The notes below the pieces were generated by a model that saw only the letters and a program-made list of their open reading frames with translations, had not been told where the DNA came from and did no database searches. A DNA stretch of 64,000 nucleotides. Source: Alkalihalobacillus pseudalcaliphilus (lineage in GTDB: Bacteria; Bacillota; Bacilli; Bacillales; Bacillaceae_D). Every line of letters starts with the position of its first letter. Within the stretch, counting starts at the first letter, position 1. Position numbers and translations under genes: made by a program. Location: positions 248,001 to 312,000 of the forward strand of contig NZ_JAQQWS010000003.1 in assembly GCF_028610675.1 (NCBI RefSeq), written 5' to 3'. Shown here one piece after another: positions 1 through 8,054 of this stretch.

Positions 1-2
1 TG

Positions 3-263
3 CTTAACCCACATGCTTTATTAGATACAGTAGGTGTTATTGGTATCAATTCTGTGCAATATACGACGAGTCTAGAATTATCCGCTTTTACCATTGCCTG
101 CATACTTGTTTCATGGATAGCTTTTTTTCTACTGGCTGTCGTTGGGAGAGTTATGAAAAGGATTGATAAAAGGGGAAAAGCTATAAACATGATTAACAAA
201 CTATCAGCTCTAACTATCTGGGCTATTGCTTTATTTATCGCAATGCAGCTATTCGTTGCATAG
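3..263 (+). CDS. LysE family amino-acid exporter, C-terminal part
   Basis: The frame is open to the left edge of the window, so only the last 86 residues are present. The segment begins with a proline-containing NPHALLDTVG stretch, followed by two hydrophobic membrane segments (about residues 26-47 and 69-84) separated by a basic loop. NPHA(x)LDT before the last two helices is typical of LysE/ArgO/YisU exporters, which export basic or other amino acids across the cytoplasmic membrane. The stop at 261-263 is followed by a hairpin terminator. The family is assigned from motif recognition; the substrate cannot be inferred. Confidence 0.75.
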   Translation, partial: LNPHALLDTVGVIGINSVQYTTSLELSAFTIACILVSWIAFFLLAVVGRVMKRIDKRGKAINMINKLSALTIWAIALFIAMQLFVA

Positions 264-333
264 CTAGTAAGGCTTTTTAAGTCGCGTTTGTATGGTTTGT
301 ACTCTTGAGCAGAAAAGTACTACAAACAAAAAG

Positions 334-377
334 CACCCCAACAAGTTAGGGTTGCCGTCTAACTGTTGAGGTTTTAG
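334..377. terminator. Bidirectional hairpin terminator
   Basis: An inverted repeat (CCCCAACAAGTTAG against CTAACTGTTGAGG) is followed by T residues on the + strand and preceded by an A run. It can stop both the LysE-type gene from the left and the convergent flavoreductase from the right. Confidence 0.7.
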
Positions 378-385
378 ACTTGTGA

Positions 386-1108
386 TTACGCTTGATTAGA
401 TAAATCCAATGTTAAAAAATCAGGTAGCTGTCTTTCGTGCTTGTCAAGCTTAATCTGCTCTGCCTTAATTCCTTGTTCTAGTAATAATTCTATGTTCTGC
501 TTCAGGAATTCGTCACTACCAACTACATAGAAAAGGCCTTCCTTGTCTGCTGCAAGATTCTTCACCTCATTATAATAATCATGACGATTATCAACAAACT
601 GAGAAGTAAAATTCTTCTCAGGTGCTGTCTCAAAAATATCGGTAAATAAGAAGTCTTTTGATGAATCAACGTTTAAGGAATGAATTTGATTCACGTCATC
701 TGCACGATTGAAATAATCAAGGACAAGTGGTCTGAACGTTGCCAGCCCAACACCTGCTGATAGCAGATACACATTTTTCCCTTCTCTTCTTAGTGGTACA
801 TTGGTATGTGTTTTAAATATCGCGACTTGATCGCCTACATCAAGACCTCTTAAGATCCTTTTGAATTCAGAGCACTGCTCCTTGATTCGTGTTGTAATAC
901 CGATTACCTTTTCATGTGGTAAGGTAGAAATCGACATGTGACGAATGAGACTACGATTGGGCTTCTCCCCCGCATTAAATCCTTCCAATGCAAAATGAGT
1001 ATGTGAACCTTCTTCCCACGTAAAACCTTCTGGACATTCGAGTAAGTATGTTTTAACCTCAGGCGTTTCTTCAATAATCTTCTTGATTTTAGGCCAGTAT
1101 ATTTGCAT
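386..1108 (-). CDS. FAD-binding oxidoreductase, ferredoxin-NADP reductase-like
   Basis: This 240-residue protein has the two-domain plan of ferredoxin reductase-like enzymes: an N-terminal FAD-binding barrel with an RHMSIS version of the flavin-binding RxYS motif (about residues 56-61), then an NAD(P)-binding part starting with VYLLSAGVGLATFRP (about 113-127). Such enzymes pass electrons between NAD(P)H and flavin or ferredoxin-type acceptors in the cytosol. The ATG has a good GAGGAG ribosome site. A promoter with an overlapping Fur-box-like palindrome lies just upstream, which suggests induction under iron limitation and perhaps a role in ferric or siderophore reduction (inference). The physiological partner is unknown. 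Confidence 0.8.
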   Translation of the reverse strand: MQIYWPKIKKIIEETPEVKTYLLECPEGFTWEEGSHTHFALEGFNAGEKPNRSLIRHMSISTLPHEKVIGITTRIKEQCSEFKRILRGLDVGDQVAIFKTHTNVPLRREGKNVYLLSAGVGLATFRPLVLDYFNRADDVNQIHSLNVDSSKDFLFTDIFETAPEKNFTSQFVDNRHDYYNEVKNLAADKEGLFYVVGSDEFLKQNIELLLEQGIKAEQIKLDKHERQLPDFLTLDLSNQA

Positions 1109-1143
1109 GATTTATTCTCCTCAATGATTATGTCTTTATATCT

Positions 1144-1172
1144 AGCATACTACAATTGAAAACAATTCTCAA
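1144..1172 (-). promoter_or_regulatory. Promoter with overlapping Fur-box-like operator
   Basis: On the minus strand, TTGAGA (1167-1172) and TATGCT (1144-1149) are 17 bp apart and fit a SigA promoter for the flavoreductase. The 15-mer at 1157-1171, TGAGAATTGTTTTCA, agrees with the 7-1-7 Fur consensus TGATAATnATTATCA at 11 of 14 positions and covers the -35 element, a position suited to repression. Confidence 0.6.
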
Positions 1173-1228
1173 TAAGTAACCATTTATTCACATCAATGCT
1201 ATTCAAGATGCCTAAAACCTTTCTATAC

Positions 1229-1292
1229 AAAACCCTCATAGCGGAGCCAAAACCACTCCACCACCCACAAAGATGAAAGTCAGCTATCGCCA
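1229..1292. repeat. Dispersed repeat fragment (family R2)
   Basis: The stretch around CCACAAAGATGAAAGTCA with the preceding GGAGCC..CCAC is a degenerate relative of the R2 repeat at 1955-2208 and 39503-39719. It is also found, in reverse orientation, at 31347-31402. In both places it borders a 52-bp tandem array. Confidence 0.55.
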
Positions 1293-1329
1293 ACTTAACG
1301 ATTAATAAAGGTTTGTGAAGGTAAAGACG

Positions 1330-1926
1330 CGAAACCTTGGAGTATCTGTACAAAGAGGCGGGTAATTTGCAGATGCTGATGCCAAACCTTAGAGTATCTG
1401 CACAAAGTGAGGGTTTATGTGCAGATACTGAGGACAAACCTTGAAGTATCTGCACAAAGAGGCGTTTTATGTGCAGATACTGAGGACAAAACTTAGAGTA
1501 TCTGCACAAAGTGAGGGTTTATGTGCAGATACTGAGGACAAAACTTGGAGTATCTGCACAAAGAGGCGTTTTATGTGCAGATACTGATGTCAAACCTTGA
1601 AGTATCTGCACAAAGTGAGGGTTTATGTGCAGATACTGATGCCAAACCTTAGAGTATCTGCACAAAGAGCCGTTTTATGTGCAGATACTGATGTCAAACC
1701 TTGAAGTATCTGCACAAAGTGAGGGTTTATGTGCAGATACTGAGGACAAAACTTGGAGTATCTGCACAAAGAAGCGTTTTATGTGCAGATACTGATGTCA
1801 AACCTTAGAGTATCTGCACAAAGAAGCGTTTTATGTGCAGATACTGATGTCAAACCTTAGAGTATCTGCACAAAGAGCCGTCTTATGTGCAGATACTGAT
1901 GCCAAACCTTGGAGTATCTGCACGAA
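1330..1926. repeat. 52-bp tandem array, family A, locus 1
   Basis: About eleven to twelve units follow one another with an exact 52-bp step: the GTATCTGCA start recurs at 1342, 1394, 1446, 1498, 1550, 1602, 1654, 1706, 1758, 1810, 1862 and 1914. Most units contain a perfect 11-bp inverted repeat, GTATCTGCACA and TGTGCAGATAC, around a 13-14 nt variable loop, followed by a TGA..CAAA.CTT.GA linker. There is no unique spacer between units, so it is not a CRISPR array. ORFs read through it are artefacts of the repetition. Confidence 0.95.
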
Positions 1927-1954
1927 AAGGTGCGAAGGGAATAAAGAACCAGCT

Positions 1955-2208
1955 AACTTCAAAGTAACCCATCACCCATAAGTAACATTCATACAAAATC
2001 CACATGGCGAAGCCCCATTCACTTCGCCACCAACCAAGATGAAAGTAGTGGCACATCTTAAACAGTTGGTACTCCATACAACTCCATCACCATTAGGAGT
2101 CGGCACGACCAAAAAGGGAGCAGTGACCTGTTAAGTCATTTATCGCAAGAAGGATGACCAATTAACTTCACGGCACAACCCACCGCCCCCCAAGTACCTT
2201 TCATATAA
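1955..2208 (+). repeat. Dispersed mosaic repeat (family R2), copy 1
   Basis: This segment matches 39503-39719 almost throughout: the CATGGCGAAGCCCCATTCAC start, the CCAAGATGAAAGTAGTGGC centre, the AGGAGTCGGC and GGGAGCA blocks, and the end in AACTTTCATAcAAAA style. The tail (AGCTAACTTC...CATACAAAA) is present twice, once before the start and once at the end. No ORF explains the conservation. Confidence 0.7.
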
Positions 2209-2241
2209 AAATACTACCTATACATCATTCTGAACATTTGA

Positions 2242-2556
2242 TATACTAAGAAAACTAAAAGGCGATGATGAGAAGAGTACTTGTGCACAAGCATAACAGA
2301 GAACTCCTGATGGTGGGAATGGAGGATGTAATGGCATAGGGAAACAAGCCTCTGAGCTGTACAAAGGATCTTTCATTAGAGAGTGATGGTGTGCCGGGTT
2401 CTCCCGTTAAAGAGATAGAGTATAACCATGTTTACATGACGTACTTGAAAAGGTTGTTGTAGCGATACAATAACAAACTGGGGTGGCACCGCGAACTTCT
2501 AACAATCAGAAGTCTCGTCCCCAAGGCTAATAACCTTGGGGGTGAGACTTTTTTTC
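2242..2556 (+). promoter_or_regulatory. T-box leader with promoter and terminator
   Basis: A -10 box TATACT lies at 2242-2247. The leader that follows carries the canonical T-box, AACTGGGGTGGCACCGCGA (2476-2494), and then a strong terminator hairpin (about 2511-2547, AGTCTCGTCCCCAAGG paired with CCTTGGGGGTGAGACT) ending in a T run. The T-box bases can alternatively pair with CGTCCCC to form the antiterminator. Stem I shows CTTGT/ACAAG pairing and a CTCC..GGAG distal hairpin; the specifier codon lies between 2325 and 2350 but could not be assigned safely. T-boxes sense uncharged tRNA, so the downstream exporter should respond to one amino acid's availability. Confidence 0.92.
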
Positions 2557-2586
2557 TTTGCTAAAAAATGTTAGGAGTGGTGCTAC

Positions 2587-3798
2587 ATGAATTGGAAAGC
2601 CCCTTTGCTTTTACTCGTTGGGATTGGAATATCAAATATTGGTGCTTGGATTTATTTACTCGCGTTAAACCTCATGGTGTTAGCGAAAACAGGATCGCCG
2701 TTAGCCGTTGCTATATTATACATCCTTATTCCTGTTGCAACACTTGTAACCGATGTATGGGCTGGTTCATTGATTGATCGGCTTAATAAACGTACGCTCA
2801 TGATCACATTAGATAACATACGAGCATGTCTTATCTTTTGTTTGCCGTTTGTAGATTCATTGTTTTACATCTATGCACTCGTCTTTCTAATTAACATGGG
2901 AAGTTCCATCTTTGGATCGACATCGCTTGTATATATGACAAAGCTGGTTCCTAAAGAGAATCGTCAACGCTTCAACTCGTTGCGTAACTTTATTCAGTCG
3001 AGTGGCTTCATTATAGGACCATCAATTGCCGGCCTTCTCTTTGTTGTTAGCACACCACAAATAGCGATTTTCGTTAATGCTATTGCCTTATTTCTTTCAG
3101 CCTTGGTCATTGTGCTCCTTCCAAATCTAGACAGAGAAAGGGATGTTATCTATACGAGAATAACGTCTAAGGTTATCAAAGAAGATTGGAAATTAGTTAT
3201 TTCCTTTGGACGAAAACATACACATGTTACTTGGGTCTATATATTATTTGGTGGATTTGGAATCTTTTTAGCTGGAATTGATTCACTCGAGGCAGCATTT
3301 GCAACGACAGTCTTACTATTTTCAGAAAGCACCTATGGATTTTTGGTAGGGATTGCGGGTCTTGGAATGGTGGCAGGTTCACTTCTTAATGCTTGGTTTG
3401 CAAAACGACTCAAAATGAATGATTTGATGGGATTTGGGGCTATCATAACACCGATTGGGTACTTAATTTTTGCCTTCTCAAACTCTTTTATCGCAGCTTC
3501 GATTGGTGTCTTTCTACTAACGTTTGCGATGACGTTTGCACATGTAGGATTTTTGACGTTTTACCAAAACCATATTCCTGTCTCGATCATGGGGCGTTTC
3601 ACAAATCTTGTTGGTATGATTGAAGCCGTTGGCACGATCGTAATGATTATACTTATTGGTTTATTCGCAGAGTGTCTGGCGATTCGACCGATTTATATAG
3701 TAAGCTCGACCTTGTTCCTACTGCTAGGCTTTTATATATACAAAGTCGTGATGAATAAAGAGAAAGAACGATTTTATAAGGAAGAGATTATCGTTTAA
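2587..3798 (+). CDS. MFS transporter under T-box control
   Basis: This 403-residue protein has twelve predicted membrane segments and the layout of the MFS_3/EntS-MefA-like branch, with a GSLIDRLNKR form of the loop 2-3 motif near residues 60-69 and KENRQRF in loop 4-5. It would move a small solute across the cytoplasmic membrane in exchange for protons. The start has an AGGAGTGG ribosome site seven bases upstream of ATG. It is a single-gene unit between a T-box leader and its own terminator. Because T-box genes serve amino-acid metabolism, the substrate is likely an amino acid or a related compound (inference); many relatives are annotated as drug exporters. Confidence 0.85.
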   Translation: MNWKAPLLLLVGIGISNIGAWIYLLALNLMVLAKTGSPLAVAILYILIPVATLVTDVWAGSLIDRLNKRTLMITLDNIRACLIFCLPFVDSLFYIYALVFLINMGSSIFGSTSLVYMTKLVPKENRQRFNSLRNFIQSSGFIIGPSIAGLLFVVSTPQIAIFVNAIALFLSALVIVLLPNLDRERDVIYTRITSKVIKEDWKLVISFGRKHTHVTWVYILFGGFGIFLAGIDSLEAAFATTVLLFSESTYGFLVGIAGLGMVAGSLLNAWFAKRLKMNDLMGFGAIITPIGYLIFAFSNSFIAASIGVFLLTFAMTFAHVGFLTFYQNHIPVSIMGRFTNLVGMIEAVGTIVMIILIGLFAECLAIRPIYIVSSTLFLLLGFYIYKVVMNKEKERFYKEEIIV

Positions 3799-3811
3799 CG
3801 GATAAAAAGGT

Positions 3812-3848
3812 AAGGTCCCTAAGTAAACTCGGGGACCACTCCTTTTAA
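3812..3848 (+). terminator. Terminator of the MFS gene
   Basis: GGTCCC and GGGGACC form a hairpin (3814-3837) shortly after the MFS stop codon, followed by CCTTTT. Confidence 0.7.
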
Positions 3849-3903
3849 TAGAACTTTTTTAAAATATTAATAATTCTGCTGTAAGTTTTACTACGCTCAC
3901 TTA

Positions 3904-5043
3904 TTACATACAGCATTTCTTATATTTTTTTCCACTTCCACAGTGGCATGGATCGTTTCTACCTATTTTTACTTCGTTCACGAGTGTCTTTTTTGCTAAA
4001 CTATCCACTTTAGCATCATCATTCTTTTTTTGTAATCGATTTCGCATTTCCTCTAAATGAGGATGTTTGATTTCATTGATTACAAGATTGGCATAAAGTG
4101 ATTCTTCGAGGTCCACCATTCCAGAATCATAACCTTCATTTATCAGATTTTCAACCTGAGGAATCGCCCGTACCGAAAATTGCTTACATAAAGCATCTGC
4201 AATTAATGTTTTTTGCATAATATCATTTGTTTGTCCAAGGAGACGCAATAGGGCATCCTCGGCTTCGATTGTCTTAATATTTGCTAATACATCAATGCTA
4301 TAAAAACACGTACTTTCTAAAAGGGCAATCTTTTCAACTTCTTGTACCACTTCACTAGTTCCGATCTTGATGAGTGCCGTTGCTGTTTCTTCAAGTACAA
4401 GGTCACCTTCTTCTTGGTTTTCTAACACCTTAATTAAATCTGGAAGAACGGAATGGAGAGCCTTTTCACCTGCCGCATAAAGGTTATATATCCCCGCATA
4501 ATACAAATGACCATTGTCATCTCTGTTCTGGCGGATACTATTCTCCACTTCCCAATCAGGAATGTCACCACGTTCAATTAGCTCATCATACATCAATTTC
4601 CCAAAATCATACATATGTTGATGGTATCCATCTTCCTCTAAATCATTAAATATCTGACCAAGATTCTCAAATAATTGTTCTTCGTTTAATGTTTTCATTT
4701 CTTTGATATCATTCAAATATCTAGAATCGAGATAATCAGTTAACCGTTGTTCATACTTCAATTTCAAATGAACAGGCGCTTTTGAAAGTATTCTTAAATA
4801 GTGGATCTTCTGAACCTGGTCGACTTCTTCTAACTTGTCCAAAACTTTCAATAAGCCTTCTTCTCCAATTGGAAGAAAATCAATAAAAGGCAAAAGCGGT
4901 GCCCCTTCTCCTATTGCTTCTAAGGAAAGTAAAAATGTTTCTTCGGTCGCAAGAAAAGAATTCGATAAGGAGTGAAGTGCGTAATCTTGAACATAAGGAT
5001 CATTGGCCCGAAGTGCTTGCTCTACTTTTTCTAAAAATGTCAT
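3904..5043 (-). CDS. SEC-C motif protein with helical repeats
   Basis: The C terminus carries a complete SEC-C zinc-binding motif, RNDPCHCGSGKKYKKCC, the same module that ends SecA and binds SecB or ribosomes. The rest is predicted helical, with HEAT/PBS-lyase-like pairs, for example EETATALIKIG and EDALLRLLGQ. An upstream ATG at 5113-5115 would add 24 residues but has no ribosome site; I prefer the ATG at 5041-5043 (379 residues), which begins with the conserved-looking MTFLEKVEQAL. The precise role is unknown; a chaperone or protein-interaction scaffold is plausible. It appears monocistronic. Confidence 0.75.
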   Translation of the reverse strand: MTFLEKVEQALRANDPYVQDYALHSLSNSFLATEETFLLSLEAIGEGAPLLPFIDFLPIGEEGLLKVLDKLEEVDQVQKIHYLRILSKAPVHLKLKYEQRLTDYLDSRYLNDIKEMKTLNEEQLFENLGQIFNDLEEDGYHQHMYDFGKLMYDELIERGDIPDWEVENSIRQNRDDNGHLYYAGIYNLYAAGEKALHSVLPDLIKVLENQEEGDLVLEETATALIKIGTSEVVQEVEKIALLESTCFYSIDVLANIKTIEAEDALLRLLGQTNDIMQKTLIADALCKQFSVRAIPQVENLINEGYDSGMVDLEESLYANLVINEIKHPHLEEMRNRLQKKNDDAKVDSLAKKTLVNEVKIGRNDPCHCGSGKKYKKCCM

Positions 5044-5237
5044 GGTCTCATCATGCCTTTCTTCAAACTTATTGTTTAGCGTAAAAAGGGTCCACAAATT
5101 ACTCACTTGACTCATGAAACATATTCACTTGAATCATACATACTTTTCAGCTAAAATGGGTATAGATAATAAAAGAGAGAAGAGCGTGAACTCTCCTCTT
5201 TACAGCCTCAGCCGTTAGGGCAGTGGTTGTCAAAAAT

Positions 5238-5387
5238 TTATTTAGTTTTTCGAGAACCACCCTTATGCTTCCTACGGCGCGGGGTGGCTTTCTTTTTGTC
5301 TAAAAAGGTTCTCTGAAAGAGATGCGCACTGATTGCACGTGTAACTCCCTTCAGAACTTCTTTTAAAAACTCAAGAATTAGATCCAT
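5238..5387 (-). CDS. Small basic protein, unknown function
   Basis: This gene encodes 49 residues. The start is decided by a near-perfect ribosome site, AAAGGAGGTGATAATC, directly before ATG at 5385-5387; a longer in-frame version to 5462 lacks one. The first half is an amphipathic helix with the pattern LILEFLKEVLKGVTRAI, and the last nineteen residues are very basic (KKKATPRRRKHKGG). It may bind membrane surface or nucleic acid. No family recognised. Confidence 0.6.
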   Translation of the reverse strand: MDLILEFLKEVLKGVTRAISAHLFQRTFLDKKKATPRRRKHKGGSRKTK

Positions 5388-5675
5388 GATTATCACCTCC
5401 TTTCCCATGACGGAAAAGAAACAGTGACATCCAACCAGCCCAACAATTTCGGCTATTATCATTCTATCAGATTTTATTTAAAGCAAACAGACCAACCACA
5501 CAACTAGCCTTAACTCTCATGATTTCGTCTTCAACCTTGACGATTTTAGTCGTTGTCGCTCGTATTAACATTTTATTTTTTAATTAGACATTAGTTGAGT
5601 GAACCCAAGTGACATCAAAATTCCGACTTGTCTATATCTCTCTGAATTTCATTTCAAAATTTCATAAACCCCAAA

Positions 5676-5990
5676 TTAACTTTCAAGAAAAAATCTCGCC
5701 GTTTCCTTCAGTTCATCACTAAATTCTTCGAGATCCTCATAGCTAATTACACCTTCATTTATAAGTGAAATAATGTTAAAAATAAGCTTTGAGCGGCTCA
5801 TTTCTACTCTAACACCGGTATCTTCTTTTATCCTCTCTTCCAGTCCCCAAAATTTCTCTGACGGATTCGCATCTTCACTTAGTAATTTTATGTATTCCTT
5901 ATTGTTCCTGTCTATATAGGCTTCCTGCCAATCCGCTATCTTATTTCTAAAAAGCTTCCAGTCACCTTCAGTAAATCCTCTTTCTACCAA
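5676..5990 (-). CDS. Conserved hypothetical protein, about 104 residues
   Basis: A soluble, acidic and helical protein with the segments RGFTEGDWKLFRNKI near the N terminus and EMSRSKLIFNIISLI in the middle. Similar short proteins occur in many Bacillaceae, sometimes mislabelled as multidrug transporters, but no membrane segment is present. An ATG at 6006-6008 is in frame, but its GGGAGGG sequence is better read as the ribosome site for the TTG at 5988-5990, nine bases downstream. Function unknown. Confidence 0.65.
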   Translation of the reverse strand: MVERGFTEGDWKLFRNKIADWQEAYIDRNNKEYIKLLSEDANPSEKFWGLEERIKEDTGVRVEMSRSKLIFNIISLINEGVISYEDLEEFSDELKETARFFLES

Positions 5991-6219
5991 CAGTATCAAC
6001 CCTCCCATTAACCTTTAACCATTCGGAATTTCTGGGTGATTTAGCTATTCATTATAAAAAAATATCTTATCATTACTGTTTCTATCCATTTCTGTCTTAA
6101 TATAACAAGAGGATTTTGGGATTCAACACCCAATCATTCCCTGTTTTGTAATTCTATTTTATCATCAAATTCATTATAGGTGCCACTTCATTACTCTTAA
6201 CATCATATTGAACAAGCTA

Positions 6220-6873
6220 TTATTCATCTGGCAAATCATATTCTACATCCGTACATTTTCTTATAATGTACTTTGTTTTTTTCACGGGCATTGGAACATG
6301 ATCCTCACCAAAATATTCAATGTTAACCACCTTTACAATCGCCCTGTGATTATCTTTCCCCACAGGCACAATCACAAAATCATCAACCTTAATGCTGTCG
6401 TCTTCGGTCAAATAGTAATAGGATTTCTGGCCCTCATCAAAGGTTACACTACAAAAGATATAATCCGTCTTGCGGCGAAATACTTTAGCGTACACTGAAG
6501 GGTCCAGTATTTCACCCAAACCATAAAAGTTCATGAAATCAATTACCATATCTGCAAACTCTCCAAAATCTTCCGGTAAATTATTTTTATCAAATGAGCC
6601 TGTGATAATACGCTGTTGGTTCTTTTTGTAGTCAATGGTGATTTTATAGTCCTTCATTTCGTTCGGTGTATCAATCACATCATCGGGATTACCAACGATT
6701 TTGCTGAACAATCGCTTAGCATCAAATTCATCGAGCAAATGTTCAATACCGCCTTCAATCTCATATTTCCGAGAAACCTTGCATCCAGTTCCAATATTCT
6801 GAATATGTTCAAGAGTTTCCGTTTCTCTATCTATAATCAAGTGTTCCATATAATCCCACGTTACAAACTCCAC
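6220..6873 (-). CDS. Hypothetical protein with PriA-3'BD-like barrel
   Basis: A 217-residue acidic protein. The C-terminal part (about residues 140-205) has the pattern VTFDEGQKSYYYLTEDDSIK followed by DDFVIVPVGKDNHRAIVKV, resembling the small beta-barrel at the start of PriA helicase, although the helicase itself is absent. The N-terminal part looks like a separate alpha/beta domain. Its GTG start overlaps the end of the upstream gene by 13 bases, so the two are co-translated; an ATG at 6847-6849 with a GTGGGA site is an alternative start. Function unknown. The DNA-binding idea is inference from the barrel pattern only. Confidence 0.6.
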   Translation of the reverse strand: MEFVTWDYMEHLIIDRETETLEHIQNIGTGCKVSRKYEIEGGIEHLLDEFDAKRLFSKIVGNPDDVIDTPNEMKDYKITIDYKKNQQRIITGSFDKNNLPEDFGEFADMVIDFMNFYGLGEILDPSVYAKVFRRKTDYIFCSVTFDEGQKSYYYLTEDDSIKVDDFVIVPVGKDNHRAIVKVVNIEYFGEDHVPMPVKKTKYIIRKCTDVEYDLPDE

Positions 6874-7757
6874 GCGGCATTTTCTGATAATTTATTTGTC
6901 TTCATTTTCGTAACCCTATGATAATCTAAAGCAATTCCGTTTATAACGTCCGGCTTACAGTTTCCGTCAAAGACATATAAGTCACCCATGCCAACTGTAT
7001 CACGTACAAGGTCTGACAAATCCGTGCCTTCATAACTAAAATCGGCACAAAGTGAACCTCGAAATTTATATATTGCCCCTTCAGTATTGGTCAGTTCCAT
7101 TATCCAGTTACCAATATCCGTGGCGAAAACCTCCATATACTCATTTCCGAAATAGTTGGAAACCGCATTAAGTAACTTATTCGCTGATGCCTTTTCAATT
7201 TTGAAATTCTTGCTCCTCGCTTTTTCATATTTTCCGTCTGTGTGTCCAAAGTTATATCCAGAAAACCATACACGACCTTGCTCATTGATCGTAATACGCT
7301 GTTCCACTTCATCACTCGGTACTGGTATTGGACCATAACAGATATTATTGGATATAATACATATCTTTTTCAGTTTCCCTTGGAATATGAATGGATCCTC
7401 TCCTGATAGGAAAGCCAGTCGGCTAAGTGCTAAAATAAACCACGCACGATTATTTTGTGCTAAAATCTCTGCTCCGTCATATGCCCAGTGATTAAAATAT
7501 CTCCATCTTGAGTATATAGCAGAACCAAGCAAGGAAATATCGGTCACATCATCGATGATTTTATCAAGTGCGATGCTATCATAAACAGCCTTATCATACA
7601 TACGCCCAAAGGCAAGACCGCAGTCCATCTTGAAACCAAGGGCAGCACAGTCATCTGCCATATAGTGGTCAACCAGTTCTATGTAGTTGATTTGTTGGTC
7701 TTTGAATTTATCAACCCACTTCACTGCGAAATCGTGTATTAGATTTATATCAGCCAC
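6861..7757 (-). CDS. Hypothetical protein in two-gene operon
   Basis: A 298-residue soluble protein, not recognised. It starts with GTG behind GGAGGCG, and its last codons overlap the next gene (6220-6873), so the pair forms an operon. Visible features are a helical N-terminal half rich in aromatic residues (SRWRYFNHWAYDGAEIL) and a beta-rich second half with repeated small motifs such as GRVWFSGYNFGHTDGKYEK and YVFDGNCKPDVINGIA. No signal peptide or membrane segment is seen. The position next to a GIY-YIG protein and a defence island makes a conflict-related role possible but unproven. Confidence 0.6.
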   Translation of the reverse strand: MADINLIHDFAVKWVDKFKDQQINYIELVDHYMADDCAALGFKMDCGLAFGRMYDKAVYDSIALDKIIDDVTDISLLGSAIYSRWRYFNHWAYDGAEILAQNNRAWFILALSRLAFLSGEDPFIFQGKLKKICIISNNICYGPIPVPSDEVEQRITINEQGRVWFSGYNFGHTDGKYEKARSKNFKIEKASANKLLNAVSNYFGNEYMEVFATDIGNWIMELTNTEGAIYKFRGSLCADFSYEGTDLSDLVRDTVGMGDLYVFDGNCKPDVINGIALDYHRVTKMKTNKLSENAAWSL

Positions 7758-8054
7758 TATGGTACGCCTCCAATCGATCGTTGTGTTTTTCTAAATCAAT
7801 TTTATTAATGAGGGATTTTTATAGCTTTGTTTATGCCTGCACTGTTTCTTCATGCTTAGATAAATCTGTTTTTGTACATATCATCAATGTTACGGACAAA
7901 AGCAGACAATTCATTCTTGGCGTTGGGTATGTTAGAATCCGTTCCTTTTTCAAACCACTTTGAGAAGTGTTTATCATAAGCTATTTGTTTCCCTCACTTT
8001 TCTCCTAAAACATTTCTTAGACACCTTGGAATATCAATAATCAATTCATTATTT
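7758..8054. other. Intergenic stretch, nothing recognised
   Basis: About 300 bp without a supported gene. Short + strand frames here have no ribosome site and no recognisable protein pattern. Confidence 0.6.

Noticed and set aside
1330..1926. Possible CRISPR array
   Set aside because: Units are contiguous 52-mers with variation scattered over the unit; there are no unique spacers and no cas genes.
1150..2077. ORFs across the 52-bp array (for example the minus-strand frames of 119 and 64 codons)
   Set aside because: They follow repeat units, lack ribosome sites and have no protein-like pattern beyond the repetition.
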